A DNA stretch of 64,000 nt. It comes from Amphibalanus amphitrite (lineage: Eukaryota > Arthropoda > Thecostraca > Balanomorpha > Balanidae). Position 1 is the stretch's first letter, and every line of letters begins with the position of its first letter. Positions 1 through 11,224 of this stretch are shown here, one piece after another. The stretch spans positions 1,196,501 through 1,260,500 of the forward strand of contig NW_024881565.1 of NCBI RefSeq assembly GCF_019059575.1, given 5' to 3'. Made by a program: the position numbers and the translations under genes. The notes beneath the pieces are model-generated. The model did not search any database, had not been told where the DNA came from, and saw nothing but the letters and a program-made list of their open reading frames with translations.

Positions 1-3000
1 TCTTCCTTCGGGTCAAGGCTGCAGACCTTTTAAGACCAGCATGAAATGAAACATTCGACAAATGAACGATTAATATTTCATGAGTGATACCTACTGACTT
101 AATGTAATTATATAGTTGTTCCCCTCTTACAAAAACGTATACAACTTACAAAATGCACCCATTTCTTTTTTTGCTCCTTACTTTGGTAATTAAGTGCAGC
201 TCATTATTCAGTTGATGGCTCATGATCCAACGGTATTAGTTGATTGCATTAGCACTATTTAATATCAATTGGAGATGTTATTTGCGTAAACAGTACAGTA
301 CAATCACATTGTTTCACTCCGGCGATCAAGCACAGCATCGCTTTACGGAGTTGAGGCAGAAAGTACGAAATGTTTTTAGAAGACACCAGATCACTATAGG
401 ATCTTGTTAAAGCCAGATCCGGGAGCATCGGGTGGCGAGTTGAGGAACATGCCCAGAACACTTCAGTGCGGTCAAGTTTCGATGTTCAGCGACGTGTGAT
501 GGCTATCGGGGCAGTACCAGTTTGTCAGCGAGGCGGTGAGCTGTTCGATGTCGGAAAACATTTCGCGCCTTGTCTGTTCAGCGAGTACGCATCACTCAAC
601 ATGCATGCTCGACGGTACCCCCGAACGCAATACTTTTACAAAGAACTTAGATATATATATATTTCAATATTGCTTTACATCTCTCTCACAAAAAAATGTG
701 CAAGTTTTTTTTTCTCCAGGAAGCACGTTTTACTAAAAGCTAATAAGTTCAACACAACAATGGGTGTGTGCTGCATATCAGCAGACATATTTTCATGTGA
801 CAAAGATGCACACATAAATAATTACTTTCAGACATCATCTTCCTGCTTTATTCTTAACATCATCGTGAAGCGTCTCGCGCACGAAACTCTTATAAGGAGA
901 GGGTGATAGTCGACAGAAATAAAGTAGAAAAAAGATAGAAGGCGAGCAACTATATAAAGTATTTTGGTACGCATTGGCGTGGACTCGTTATGTTAAACGC
1001 GCTCGCAAAGTGAAGTGCGGAACCCTGAGACACAGCACGGCCGTTTTCACATTTTTTAAAGCGCTGAGTGTAGGCGAGGGAGGTGTCTGAGGCGGGCTCA
1101 CGAGCGCCGGTCATAGACTGCGGTGGCGTTGACGCACCGCGATGACAGGGCGATGACGCATGACGGAGCGGTGATGACAGCACGGGGTGTTGACGGTGAC
1201 GACAACAACGCGCTGGTGACGGCACTGCCGGCGCTGACGGAGGGCGCGAGTCAGGTCAGTGGACCGTCCCAGGCCCCGGCCCCTCCCAGCCGTGTGAGCG
1301 CCCCTCCCTTCTGCGCCGCGCGCCGCCTCGTGTCGCTCGGGTCAGCCTTATTTGGTGTCGGCTTGCACGGCCGGCCGACACGCGCGGCTGCCGGGTGACG
1401 CCGCGTTCAGGGAATGGGGCGGGTGGCGGCGCCGAGCACTCTGGAACGGTCTTCACTGCGTGGGGTAGACACGGCACGAGTGCTCCCAGGACCGTCAGGC
1501 CTAAAAAGGGAACGTGAAGTTAAACTTCTAATAACACCCTCGATTTCTCTCCTTCTATGGTCATGTGGTCGGACAGGAAGCACAGCATAGACGGCATAGC
1601 AGCCTGGCTGATTTACAAAGCCTACTGTGATTGTGGCACGAGAGGGCACAAGTAAGCTCGGGAAGTTGGGATTCAAGCCCTCCAATGTGACAGCAAGGAA
1701 AGATGGCATGGATGAGATGTGATAATGATTATTTCCTCATCCATGGTGCAAGCAATAGGCGTATACAGAAATGATGTTCATTACCGCGTATAGCTAGTAT
1801 TGATAAGCCTCTGTGGCATTTTCAGCGGGTAAAAGGTTTGGCTGGAAATAAAATGAAATATAAGTTCCCCTTTATTTTTCGCTTCTTTGCAAAGTCATTG
1901 TAAGTGTCGCGAAATTAATATCCTCTATCGCATATCAACATCGCGATTTGATATGACACTGATAGCTCGCGTCTGCGGTACAAGTAGTGTCACGATCAGC
2001 ACGACTAATAAAAGAATGATATGGTAGGTACTTACCTAATCACAACCGTCTCATTCTTCGTCTACTGCATTTGTAACATTTTGGCAACGCTAAGGCTTGC
2101 ATGGCGGCATTTGATGACGCCTTTTCTATATTTGGGTGTTGGCTAGCGGGTGGAGTCGCCACTATCATTAATAAAGCACAATCTCCCAAAGATATATGGC
2201 CATAGCATCCCACACTGTCAGTTTATGACAGTATCTCTGCATCTGAACAGGTGTTATTGCCAAATGCTTCTGGAATATTGCAGAAACAGACCACAGATGT
2301 CACGCCATTCTGTTTTCCTCAGGGGTGCAATAGACTCAGATGGGCTTGTTGTTATTTTTACCGCAAGTCACGAAACGATTACCATAGGTTAGCGAGTGGC
2401 ATGCTTGAAAACGACTCATGCAACCTGAAAATCACGGGAACATCTTCAGCCGGTGTTCTGGAACAACAACACAGAAATAATACGCAATAGCAAATAACAT
2501 TAAAAAGAAAGCTAAGACATGATTTTATGCACCAGCAATGTCTGGCTTATAGCAACATACTTCAAGCAGCATCAGCGGGTTGGGAAGACATCTTACTCGT
2601 CGCTAGCTATAACTGCCGTTCTCAGAGAGGGTTTTCATTTGGTGCTATTGTCTTTCCTGCACCGTCTGAAATGGGCGAAGTTTGTTCGTCTTCCTTTCAT
2701 AGAAAGAAAGCTAAAGAACATGCAAAATTAAAATGACTGGCCGCGTAAATGAACAGAATTCAAAGTGATTTTGGTAATTTAACGTTTTTTTTAAGCATTG
2801 CCCTCTGCAACGTCCTATACCTACCAGTACCAGTGTCAACAGATGCATCTAGGTAACTACTGTCTGAAGAAAGCCTAGCAGAACAATATGGGGGAAATTC
2901 AACCTTTCCAGTTAAACTTAGCAACTCTCATCAGCTGCGCCTAATCTAAAAGCTGAAAAATAACAATTAAACAAAAAGTGCATCCGGTGGAAAGATTACA

Positions 3001-3365
3001 ATTAGCTTAGAAATAGGTTAAGAGGAAACTGAGAGCGGAGAAGAATGACACAAGATGATAAAAAACGTTACTTTATAATGAAATAAAAAGCTGTGAGCCT
3101 GGTCGAAAGAACCAACGCGAGGATAAAACACCTGCAGTTTTCAGGATGACACAAAGCAGCTTCCGACTGTCCCACTAGGCTGTCATTTGGTGCCAGCCGC
3201 CGTATGGCGTATTTAAAGTGGCCATTAGTTGGCCTTTGACCGGCGCTGAGAGCCCACTAATTGCATTCCTCGCCACCCCACGGAGCCGGTACGCCGAATT
3301 CCGGCGTAATTTAACACAGTGGAGAGCAGTCGCTCGCCGCCCGCGCCTCTCCGGGTCGCCATTGT
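1..3365. other. Anonymous non-coding stretch
   Basis: I see no recognisable gene here. The open frames are short, overlap on both strands and match no domain I know. Positions about 1080-1460 are GC- and CpG-rich, unlike the AT-rich sequence around them, and could be a small CpG island or a decayed repeat. The rest is ordinary AT-rich sequence. Confidence 0.5.
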
Positions 3366-3713
3366 CGCCGGATCTGCGCGGCACAGCTCGGGGTGCGGCA
3401 GCTCGCTCGCCGGATCTGCGCGGCACAGCTCGGGGCTGCGGCAGCTCGCGCGCCGGATCTGCGCGGCACAGCTCGGGGTGCGACAGCTCGCTCGCCGGAT
3501 CTGCGCGGCGCTAGGGTCTGCGGCAGCCCGCCGGATCTGCGCGGCACAGCTCGGGGCTGCGGCAGCTCGCGCGCCGGATCTGCGCGGCACAGCTCGGGGT
3601 GCGGCAGCTCGCGCGCCGGATCTGCGCGGCACAGCTCGGGGTGCGGCAGCTCGCTCGCCGGATCTGCGCGGCACAGCTCGAGGCTGCGGCAGCCCGCCGG
3701 ATCTGCGCGGCTC
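3366..3713. repeat. GC-rich minisatellite, ~43-bp unit
   Basis: About nine tandem copies of a unit of roughly 42-43 bp. Each carries the core GGATCTGCGCGGCACAGCTC followed by a variable GGGGTGCGGCAGCTCGC segment; a few copies are shortened to about 34 bp. The unit is very CpG-rich. Several long open frames on both strands here (Arg/Ala-rich repeats) are by-products of the tandem array and not genes. Recent expansion is likely because the copies are nearly identical. Confidence 0.9.
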
Positions 3714-5588
3714 CCGGCGACTGTCCGGCGCTCCCGGATCCAGTCAGGGACGCGTGTCCGATGGAGCATCCGAGCGTGCCGAACTTCTAACGCACACTGG
3801 ACACACATGATGCATCGAGGCACGCCTGGAAATGACGCGTAATGTCCTCAGACAAAATGCTTTAGTGGCTGTTCAATGAATAGGTAAGATCGTCAGAAGG
3901 CTCTGCGGGCAAATGCCCAGCGAACATACAGTGCCGCTGCATGCTGAGTTATTTATGCCAAACCATATTTTTCGCTTATCGACTGGCATTGTCAGCCATC
4001 ACTTGGCTATGACTGGCGATACCTGTCCGACAGCGCTCGGATAAGCGATGTCAGATTTTGATTTACCATAACATGAAGTTTCAAGTTATGAATGGCCTGC
4101 CTGGCCCGCCTCACTGTCCCTGCCATAACTCAACTGCCTGCCGAATGCCCACTATGTCCCAATGGCGCCTCGGGATAGACCCGAACAACTGGACAGCATG
4201 TTCAGAATGCCCTCACGGACCGGCCTGCACGCTTGGGCCGCCCCAATAGCGTCCAAAGGAGAGCCTTATCTGCGTCCACAGCAGAACAGGTCACTGAAGC
4301 CCGGTACCGCGCCGGGTCCGGCCAGTCGTGCTGAGCGGAAATCGACCAACTTGTCCGGCGGAAGTTCGGTTACTTTGTCGGTAGTGCGGGCGGAATGCCT
4401 GGAAAGTGGCCATTGGCAACTTGTCCGGGACGCTCTGTCGTCTTCTGCCTGAAGAATAGATATCGGCTGAAGATTTTCTGAAACTAATGGCCCGCTAAAC
4501 CAACTTTAACGTGTTTGGTCCGGAAGTATTACCGCTCTGGGAGCTTCATTAGGAAACTTGGTGAGTAAACACCAGCATGACAGTTGGAGGGCCGGCCTGA
4601 GAACGCTTTAAAGATGTTTTTACGGAGAGCTTACAGCAGTAAATCAAGAAGGAAAATAAACAAAAACATGTGCACTAATTATTTGCTGAGTTCTCGTAAA
4701 TTCCGTGAAGATGGCGGAGAAGAGTGCGGCGATGGTGGGAGCGGTCGGGCTGGGGCAGAGTGGGGTGGTGAGAGGGGTCGGGATGGGGTGAAGCAGAGTG
4801 GTGAGAGCGGTCGGGGTGAGGTGTTACAGAGGACAGGAAGGAGGCGCGGGCGACCACCACCCACGCGGCGTCGGCGGCAGCTGCGCCCGGCGATATATGG
4901 TGGCTGCAGCGCCTGAGGTCTGCCGGCGTCCCCGTCTACAGGCCATTCTCACCAGACCGGGCCGGGCGGGAGCTCTTAGTGACCGGTGGCACCGCGCCGG
5001 CCGGCACTGCTCAGCGGGAGCTGTACCAGCCAATGAGCGAAATCATTACCGCTGTCCACTGACCAGTTCATATCAGTTTGCCTGTTCATGATTATAACTA
5101 TGCATAGCTAAGACAGTACTCGTTGGTTATAGTAAATATGTAAAGCAAATATTAGAGTAGATAGTGCATTGATAGTTGATACAATTATTTCAAAGTTGAC
5201 CAGATATTTTCCTAGTCAAAATCTCGCTGCAAATTGCCTCTTCTCATATGCCCGGTTTCTCGGAGAAACTCATGTAAATCACGACTGTGCAACTTCGGAA
5301 ACATTCATCAGAAGGCAGACAGATGCCATTTCCTCTCCACGAAAGCATGTCCATGATGCATGCCTCATTTAACTACGCTGACGCCGGCTCGACGGGGCGG
5401 CCACGGTTTCATTTCAGAGACGGACGGCCGAAATCGTCTGCCGGTGGGCCGTCTTCTGATAGCTACACACTTATTTATCCATGTAACCGAGCCACAACAC
5501 CATAAACTTGCATCACGCTATTTTTCTCTCTAAAACCGGATATTAATTGTTTCTTCCCTCTATCTCCTTCCATACCTACCTATCTTCT
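3714..5588. other. Anonymous non-coding stretch
   Basis: No recognisable gene. Around 4720-4830 there is a purine-rich (GGTCGGG/GGTGAGAG) low-complexity patch, and 4860-5060 is GC-rich. Open frames are short and lack known motifs. Confidence 0.45.
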
Positions 5589-5589
5589 T

Positions 5590-5799
<210 letters not shown>

Positions 5800-5867
5800 C
5801 TGCGCACACACAAACGCTAGACACAGGCTCTTATGCACGTAAAAGACAGAGTACAACGGGGACAACT

Positions 5868-6792
5868 ATATCCCTCGCCCGTAAACGGTGTTTTGCCACC
5901 TTCGCCCATGCAGGGGGGGGGGGTTGGTGCGACCCCCCCTGGCGTTTGAAAACGAAGCGTCGTAGAGCTAAGCGGAAAAGACCAACGGATTGCTCTCAAC
6001 GAGATCTCGCGATTGGTGGTATATTTTTTGGTCCTAGGTCAAGATTTGACCTACTTATGACCGGTCAAAGGTCAAATTTTCGGAAAAATCTAACTTTTTC
6101 AGATTTCCGCGCGGATTGCGGCAAAACGGTAAGAGATATCGACTTGAAACCTTCACTATCGTGATCCGTGATCAATTCTCTATCGTTTGGTGTGTATTTC
6201 GATGTCATAACTCTAAAAATGATGCGTTGGGAGCATCGGAAGTCTGCAAGGTTATTTGTGCATTGGGTCACGTCAGGCGTGTGACGTCACTGACCTGACC
6301 CTGACCCAAAATGAACTACAAGAAACAACCGACGATGCCTAAAATGGATAGCAAATTCGAATTCAGGGCATTAAAATACCCCTAAAAGGCATACAAGTGC
6401 AAGAAGTCATTACAGGTCAACCGAGGTCGCTGACCTTACCTTGACCCTTAGTGACCTTCAAAATGTCAACGGACATTGTGCCAATGTCAACTCAAATCAG
6501 CCAGTTGTGATTCTAAAACAATCCATTAGTGCGTCAGGTCAGTCGGCATTTATACCAATGTGAAGCAATCTCCAATTTAGCGTAAATCTGGCCGGAGGTT
6601 GTTCCCTTTATGACGTCATAACTCCGTGACCTGACATGATCTTGACAAAAAAATTACCAAAAGTTGCGCAAAGGATGCCCCAAAGGGTACTGAAAATTTG
6701 AGCAGGCTATCTGAAACGGTTCGGCGTGTAGCTAAGAAAAACCTCAGGGGGGGGGGGGTTGCACCCCCCCCCCCTACATGGGCGAGGGTTAA
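5868..6792. mobile_element. TTAA element, family alpha copy 1
   Basis: Non-autonomous DNA element. The right end is GGGCGAGGG followed by TTAA (6789-6792); the left end is CCCTCGCCC at 5872, preceded by a decayed target site (ATAT). Both ends carry a subterminal hairpin: a G-run, a short loop and a C-run at about 5911-5939 and 6749-6774. The body is the reverse complement of the copy at 16149-17095, sharing the segment with CAACGAGATCTCGCGATTGG and the GACCGGTCAAAGGTCAAAT region. GGTCA/TGACC words are frequent. No transposase is encoded. The TTAA site and CCCT end suggest piggyBac-type mobilisation, which is an inference. Confidence 0.8.
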
Positions 6793-7571
6793 ATGCATGA
6801 ATAAAAACTGGTATTCTTACATTCCTCTTTTTCTTTGACTCCCTGCCATAAACATAATTTATGAATAAACTTTCTCTGATATTGCTTGAGTATTTAACGT
6901 CTTAACATTACTCTCACTCTAAAGAACACATTTGAAATAGTCGAAATCCTTTCAGCTCTAAGCTACGTCTTCCTTCAACTGACGTCACAGGTCGACAGCT
7001 GGCAGCGCCATAAAACACCGGACACTCTCTCTCTCGCTCGGTCGCCGAATTCTCCCTGCAGCGCGCACAGGCCGGTCATCGGTGTACTGCGACTGCTTCC
7101 TGACACCGATATGCGCCTGATATGCAAACTTGGTCAGCCGTTGTGATGCCTCTGACACGATTCAGGCGCAGTCGGGAGCCCGCTCAGCTGCAGCCGGAGG
7201 CCGAGCGGTGACACTGATGGTTTACTCATGGAATGCCCGCGGGCGCTGTGGAACAGCTCAGAGTATTCTATGAGCGTGGTTCATTCACTCAGAGGCATTA
7301 TTCGGTTCGGAGCAAGCAAATCTCACCGATGCTGTCACTGCTGAATGCGCCGCTGTCGGTGGTGACTGGCGGGATGACAGTCATGTCAGGGCTTCTGTAA
7401 ATCGTTGGCGACAGCACCATATCGTTCATTGATGACAGTGCTATTGTAGTGTGGCAATGCCCATGGGTGTCAGTACTGATGGCAATGGATTCCATGGATT
7501 TTCCACAGCCAAGAGTAGAAATGGCATTCATGCCAGTCCGGTGCTTGTCAGTTATCAGTCTGATGTCAGAA
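6793..7571. other. Anonymous non-coding stretch
   Basis: Unique-looking sequence with a GC-rich part at about 6975-7260 and no recognised gene or repeat. Confidence 0.4.
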
Positions 7572-8743
7572 TAGCCGTTTTCACGACGGGCTATCCGGCG
7601 AATGCACCTGATTTGACCAAATCTGCACCTAATTTCTTTTACAGCAAATATTTTCATTTTATGAATTTATTTCAGTGTTTTAACCCTCGCATGTGTGCGG
7701 CGTTTGCCAGCTTCTAATGTGTAGGGGGGGGGGGTCGGTTGGACCCCCCCCCCTTGCCGTTTGGCCCCTGATCGAGCTAGAGCTTCGCGGAAAAAACGAG
7801 CGTGCTGCCCGTGACGAGAGGAAGCCGATGATACCCAATTTTAAGGTCCTAGGTCATTGGTTGACCTTCCAGGTCAGGTCAATGACCCAAAGTCGGGAAA
7901 ATCGGGACCTGTTAGAAAGTCGTAAAGTGTGGCTGCTAAGGGGTTTTTCGGGGTGCTGATCACGAATATCGTGTTAGTTTTGATCACAGATGATGTCTTG
8001 AAGCATTTAGACCAGGTCGGGTCAGGTCAGGTCAGGTCAACCAGTAGGCGTCGTGACGGGTATTCGTAGTACGTGTCAACCGCCTCTGACAGCTTCGTAA
8101 CATGTTACGAAGTCACCAAAACTACTTCGTAAATGTTCAAATGGTTGCTAAATTCGAATTCAGCTCCAAAAACTAGCCTAGAAACATGTAAAACTCGAAA
8201 AAGTGAACCGAGGTCACCCGAGGTCACCAAAGGTCAATGACCTGACCTGACCTTCAGGTGACCTTGACACACACGGGAGTAACATCAATTAACATGTTTG
8301 AACGTTTGAAGCCACGAAAAGCTTGCAAACACGCGGCTAGTGCGAGCCGACATACGCGAAATCGCGATTCCGGCCAAACATGGTCTCGGAAAAGAGGTCA
8401 CAGGTCAAAGGTCATTTGGGTCAGGGTCATGAAATTTTCAGGGTTGGTGTAAAATTGATCAATGCGAGGGTACTGAAAGTTTCGTCGCGATCGGCCGCTT
8501 TTTACGCGAGTTATTCGCGAAAAACCATGGGGGGGGGGGTCCATCCGACCCCCCCCCCTACACATGCGAGGGTTAATCGATGATGCTCTCTGATAATATG
8601 ACAAAGCAGGCATATAAGCAATTAGTGCAATCCTAGCTGATAGCTGCTAAGAGACACACTGATCCTGATTTGACCAAACCTGCACCTAATTTGTACCAGA
8701 TGTGCACCAAATGTGTACCAGATGGCCGTCGTGAAAACGGCTA
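7572..8743. mobile_element. Short TIR element (TAGCCGTTTTCACGACGG family), copy a, interrupted
   Basis: A small element bounded by inverted repeats: TAGCCGTTTTCACGACGG at 7572 and its reverse complement ending at 8743. Removing the TTAA element at 7680-8576 leaves about 280 bp. Related copies occur at 24047-24256, 29173-29752 and 46699-46976. The body contains the repeated phrase (GTACCAGATG...GTGCACC) and the CGATGATGCTCTCTGATAAT segment. It has no coding capacity, so it is a MITE of unassigned superfamily. Confidence 0.85.
7680..8576. mobile_element. TTAA element, family beta copy 1 (intact)
   Basis: Complete element flanked by TTAA (7680-7683 and 8573-8576) with ends CCCTCGC... and ...GCGAGGG. 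Subterminal hairpins: a G-run, the loop TCGGTTGGA and a C-run near 7723-7753, and a G-run, TCCATCCGA and a C-run near 8529-8558. Near the middle lies the 20-bp palindrome CTTCGTAACATGTTACGAAG (8093-8112), next to a tandem GGTCA stretch (8017-8040). An internal TTAA at 7841-7844 is the site where other members are interrupted elsewhere. The uninterrupted target is seen in the MITE copies at 24.2 and 46.9 kb. No open frame of note. Confidence 0.9.
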
Positions 8744-8928
8744 ATATCAGTCGGGACCGCTGGGAATATGATAACAGCTGAACTCTGTCAGTATTGACGT
8801 CTGCTCGGCTACTAAAATGAGGCTTTTGGAGCTCTATTATAGTTATAACCTGATAAAACAGCCAACGAAATGCTAATCCCTCTTCAATGTTAAGTGTTTA
8901 GAGTTTGTTGTTTCAAACTTAAATTACC
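8744..8928. other. Short anonymous spacer
   Basis: AT-rich sequence between the TIR element and the Penelope palindrome. Nothing recognised. Confidence 0.4.
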
Positions 8929-9002
8929 TATAATCAAGTAAAGTAACCGTACTCTCATAGTTAATATCCAAAATCGTAAGAAAAAGGCCTGATAATTCCG
9001 AG

Positions 9003-9031
9003 GAGCTTTCGGCTTACGCCTTCTTCAACTC
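9003..9031 (-). ncRNA. Hammerhead-like hairpin motif in Penelope 3' UTR (left arm)
   Basis: On the minus strand this reads GAG-TTGAAGA, then the hairpin AGGC-GTAA-GCC, then GAAA-GCTC. The order (C)UGANGA, stem II, GAAA matches the catalytic core layout of hammerhead ribozymes, which are reported from Penelope-like elements. The first core base is U instead of C, and I have not located stems I and III with certainty. It may be a decayed ribozyme or only a conserved 3' hairpin. Confidence 0.35.
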
Positions 9032-9461
9032 GCTCTACTTTATTTTCCTTTTTGGCGCAAACACATTGAAATTCAAATCGATAGCAGCTGCAGTTAGGCA
9101 CAGGCACTTCTCCAAAGGGTTTCATAACAGTACATAGGAGTATTATAAAACATAATTATATAATACATTACCAAATATAATAGATAAAATTACAGAATAT
9201 TTCCTTACATAGGCTGCAGAGTACAAATACATTCACAATGAAACTAATACTGCCTGATTAAACATTTTCCCAGAGCAAGGCAAGCCTGCGTTAAACAAAT
9301 ACATAATTCAGTGACAGTTCTACCTAATTCAATACGAATTTTACCATAACCTGAAGATTTACAAAAAAAAAACACAAAAACACGCACATACAATAACACT
9401 CGAAAAAAAACACATACACACGATGTCACAACTAGCCAGTCGAATCGCCACTCAGTCAGAC

Positions 9462-9812
9462 TCAAGTACGAATCAGGGGCCAGGAGGAGGTTTGAGTGTT
9501 CAGAGTTGGTTTTAGATCTCGAATGTAGATGGATTCCCAGATCTTTCGGTCTGGGCCGTCTCTTGACACATGCAGAATTTGAATGGAGACGTTGCTGCTG
9601 TTCAGTTGAACATCAGGATGTTTTGTTTGATGGAGGCCAAAAGGGGTGTCTTGTTTTACGTTTTTGGCATCACGAATGTGCTCGTTGTACCTGAGTCTGA
9701 CTGAGCGGCGAGTCTCACCTACATAAAATGACTCGTCGTTTCCGCACAATCCGCAGTCCATCCGGTAAATGACGTTTTTGGTACGGGGAAAATGCCACAC
9801 CAAAAACGTCAT
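9462..9812 (-). CDS. GIY-YIG endonuclease domain of a Penelope-like element (left arm)
   Basis: A 116-residue open frame matching the C-terminal endonuclease of Penelope-like retroelements. The domain would nick target DNA to prime reverse transcription. Visible signature parts: VIYRMDC (the GIY position) with a C-x2-C pair near residues 20-23, FYVGET (the YIG position) near 28-33, RLRYNEH with the conserved Arg, the Glu in KIWESIYI near 93, and the Asn in TLN near 103. The protein is the same as that of the inverted copy from about residue 12 onward. The reverse transcriptase that should precede it is missing, so the start shown is only the first Met and partly uses spacer sequence. It is a 5'-truncated fragment, not a working gene. 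Confidence 0.85.
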   Translation of the reverse strand: MTFLVWHFPRTKNVIYRMDCGLCGNDESFYVGETRRSVRLRYNEHIRDAKNVKQDTPFGLHQTKHPDVQLNSSNVSIQILHVSRDGPDRKIWESIYIRDLKPTLNTQTSSWPLIRT

Positions 9813-10119
9813 TTACCGGATGGACTGCGGATTGTGCGGAAACGACGAGTCATTTTATGTAGGTGAGACTCGCCGCTCAGTCAGACTCAGGTACAACGAG
9901 CACATTCGTGATGCCAAAAACGTAAAACAAGACACCCCTTTTGGCCTCCATCAAACAAAACATCCTGATGTTCAACTGAACAGCAGCAACGTCTCCATTC
10001 AAATTCTGCATGTGTCAAGAGACGGCCCAGACCGAAAGATCTGGGAATCCATCTACATTCGAGATCTAAAACCAACTCTGAACACTCAAACCTCCTCCTG
10101 GCCCCTGATTCGTACTTGA
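9769..10119 (+). CDS. GIY-YIG endonuclease domain of a Penelope-like element (right arm)
   Basis: Inverted twin of the copy on the other arm, 116 residues, ending PLIRT and a stop at the same place. All the GIY-YIG hallmarks are intact (Tyr pair, Arg, Glu and Asn). Its first residues come from the spacer, so the true coding start is lost. The two frames overlap at 9769-9812 only because they straddle the palindrome centre. Its own 3' UTR is displaced by 5.6 kb because the BEL/Pao element sits at 10414-16034. Confidence 0.85.
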   Translation: MTFLVRGKCHTKNVIYRMDCGLCGNDESFYVGETRRSVRLRYNEHIRDAKNVKQDTPFGLHQTKHPDVQLNSSNVSIQILHVSRDGPDRKIWESIYIRDLKPTLNTQTSSWPLIRT

Positions 10120-10413
10120 GTCTGACTGAGTGGTGATTCGACTGGCTAGTTGTGACATCGTGTGTATGTGTTTTTTTTTTCGAGTGTTATTGTATGTGCG
10201 TGTTTTTGTGTTTTTTTTTTTTTGTAAATCTTCAGGTTATGGTAAAATTCGTATTGAATTAGGTAGAACTGTCACTGAATTATGTATTTGTTTTAATACA
10301 TAATTTTTTTTATTTATTTATAATTATGTTTTATAATACTCCTATGTACTGTTATGAAACCCTTTGGAGAAGTGCCTGTGCCTAACTGCAGCTGCTATCG
10401 ATTTGAATTTCAA

Positions 10414-11173
10414 TGTTAGCACCGGCGGCTGCAGGCCGGGCCGCCCGGGACCACCGAGCGGGCCATGCGGCGGCCGGCCGACCACGTGGCGCTCGGGGCT
10501 ATGCCGGCACTGAGCTGGCTCATTGTAAGCGGCCCCGTGATTGGCTGTGTGGGCTCCTGCCCTCGGGGCGCCGGCGAGGTGACCTCGGGTCGGCGCACGG
10601 GGCTCGAGGGGAGTTCGTTCTGGATGCTCGGCGGGGAAGTGCTCGCTGTGTGGGTGGAAGTGGTGCTCTGGCTGTGGTGTGGTGGTGGTGCACAATACAG
10701 CAAGTGAAAATATCTTAACTGGTGTGGAGAGGAGCTGGACCAGTGGAAAAGGGGACGGGACAGTGAACAACAGCGAGTCTTCATAGCGTGCGAGTAGCCG
10801 ATCATTTCCTTTCATCCGGGACTCATAACACGGCCTCTTCCGGGGTGTGTGAGGGAGGCGGCCACAGTGTCTCGCCATCGAGTCACTGAGCTTAAACTCA
10901 TTCCCCGGGTCTTGCCATCGAGGCTCGGGTGCGGGGTCTCCGCTCAGACAGGGGTGCGACCAGTCGGCTCCGGCTAACCTTGCCATCGAGGCGCCGGAGT
11001 ATCGGTTGATCTGTCCGATTACAGTGGTCTCGCCATCGAGAGGCTGGAATCGGGCAGCGGCTGGCGTCTTCCTCACCATCCTGATCTACCCATCGCTCTC
11101 CTACAGTCCTTGTCTATCATCCGGCTAAATAAGTGTCGTTGGCGTGTGAAATACCAGAGGACACGTGGCGACA
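10414..11173 (+). repeat. 5' LTR of the BEL/Pao element
   Basis: A 760-bp terminal repeat, TGTTAGC...GGCGACA, identical by eye to the 3' LTR. It is GC-rich at first and carries four copies of a (C/T)T(C/T)GCCATCGAG word (near 10871, 10911, 10979 and 11029) that may be enhancer or packaging elements. Open frames on both strands within it are not genes. Confidence 0.95.
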
Positions 11174-11200
11174 TTTCTGGTCCTCCGCGGGCCGGATTGC
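11174..11200 (+). promoter_or_regulatory. Probable primer-binding site region
   Basis: Directly after the 5' LTR comes a 4-base gap and then TGGTCCTCCGCGGG starting at 11178. A TGG placed just inside the 5' LTR is the expected start of a tRNA-primed binding site. I cannot name the tRNA. Confidence 0.5.
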
Positions 11201-11224
11201 GACCAGTGAGCTGAACAGGAGAAG

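Noticed and set aside
3225..3842. Long open frames on both strands over the 43-bp repeat
   Set aside because: They are produced by tandem units without stops and encode only Arg/Ala-rich repeats in several frames at once.
10342..10805. 245-, 101- and 129-residue frames, duplicated at 15.1-15.9 kb
   Set aside because: They lie in the LTRs on both strands. The duplication reflects the LTR pair, not paralogous genes.
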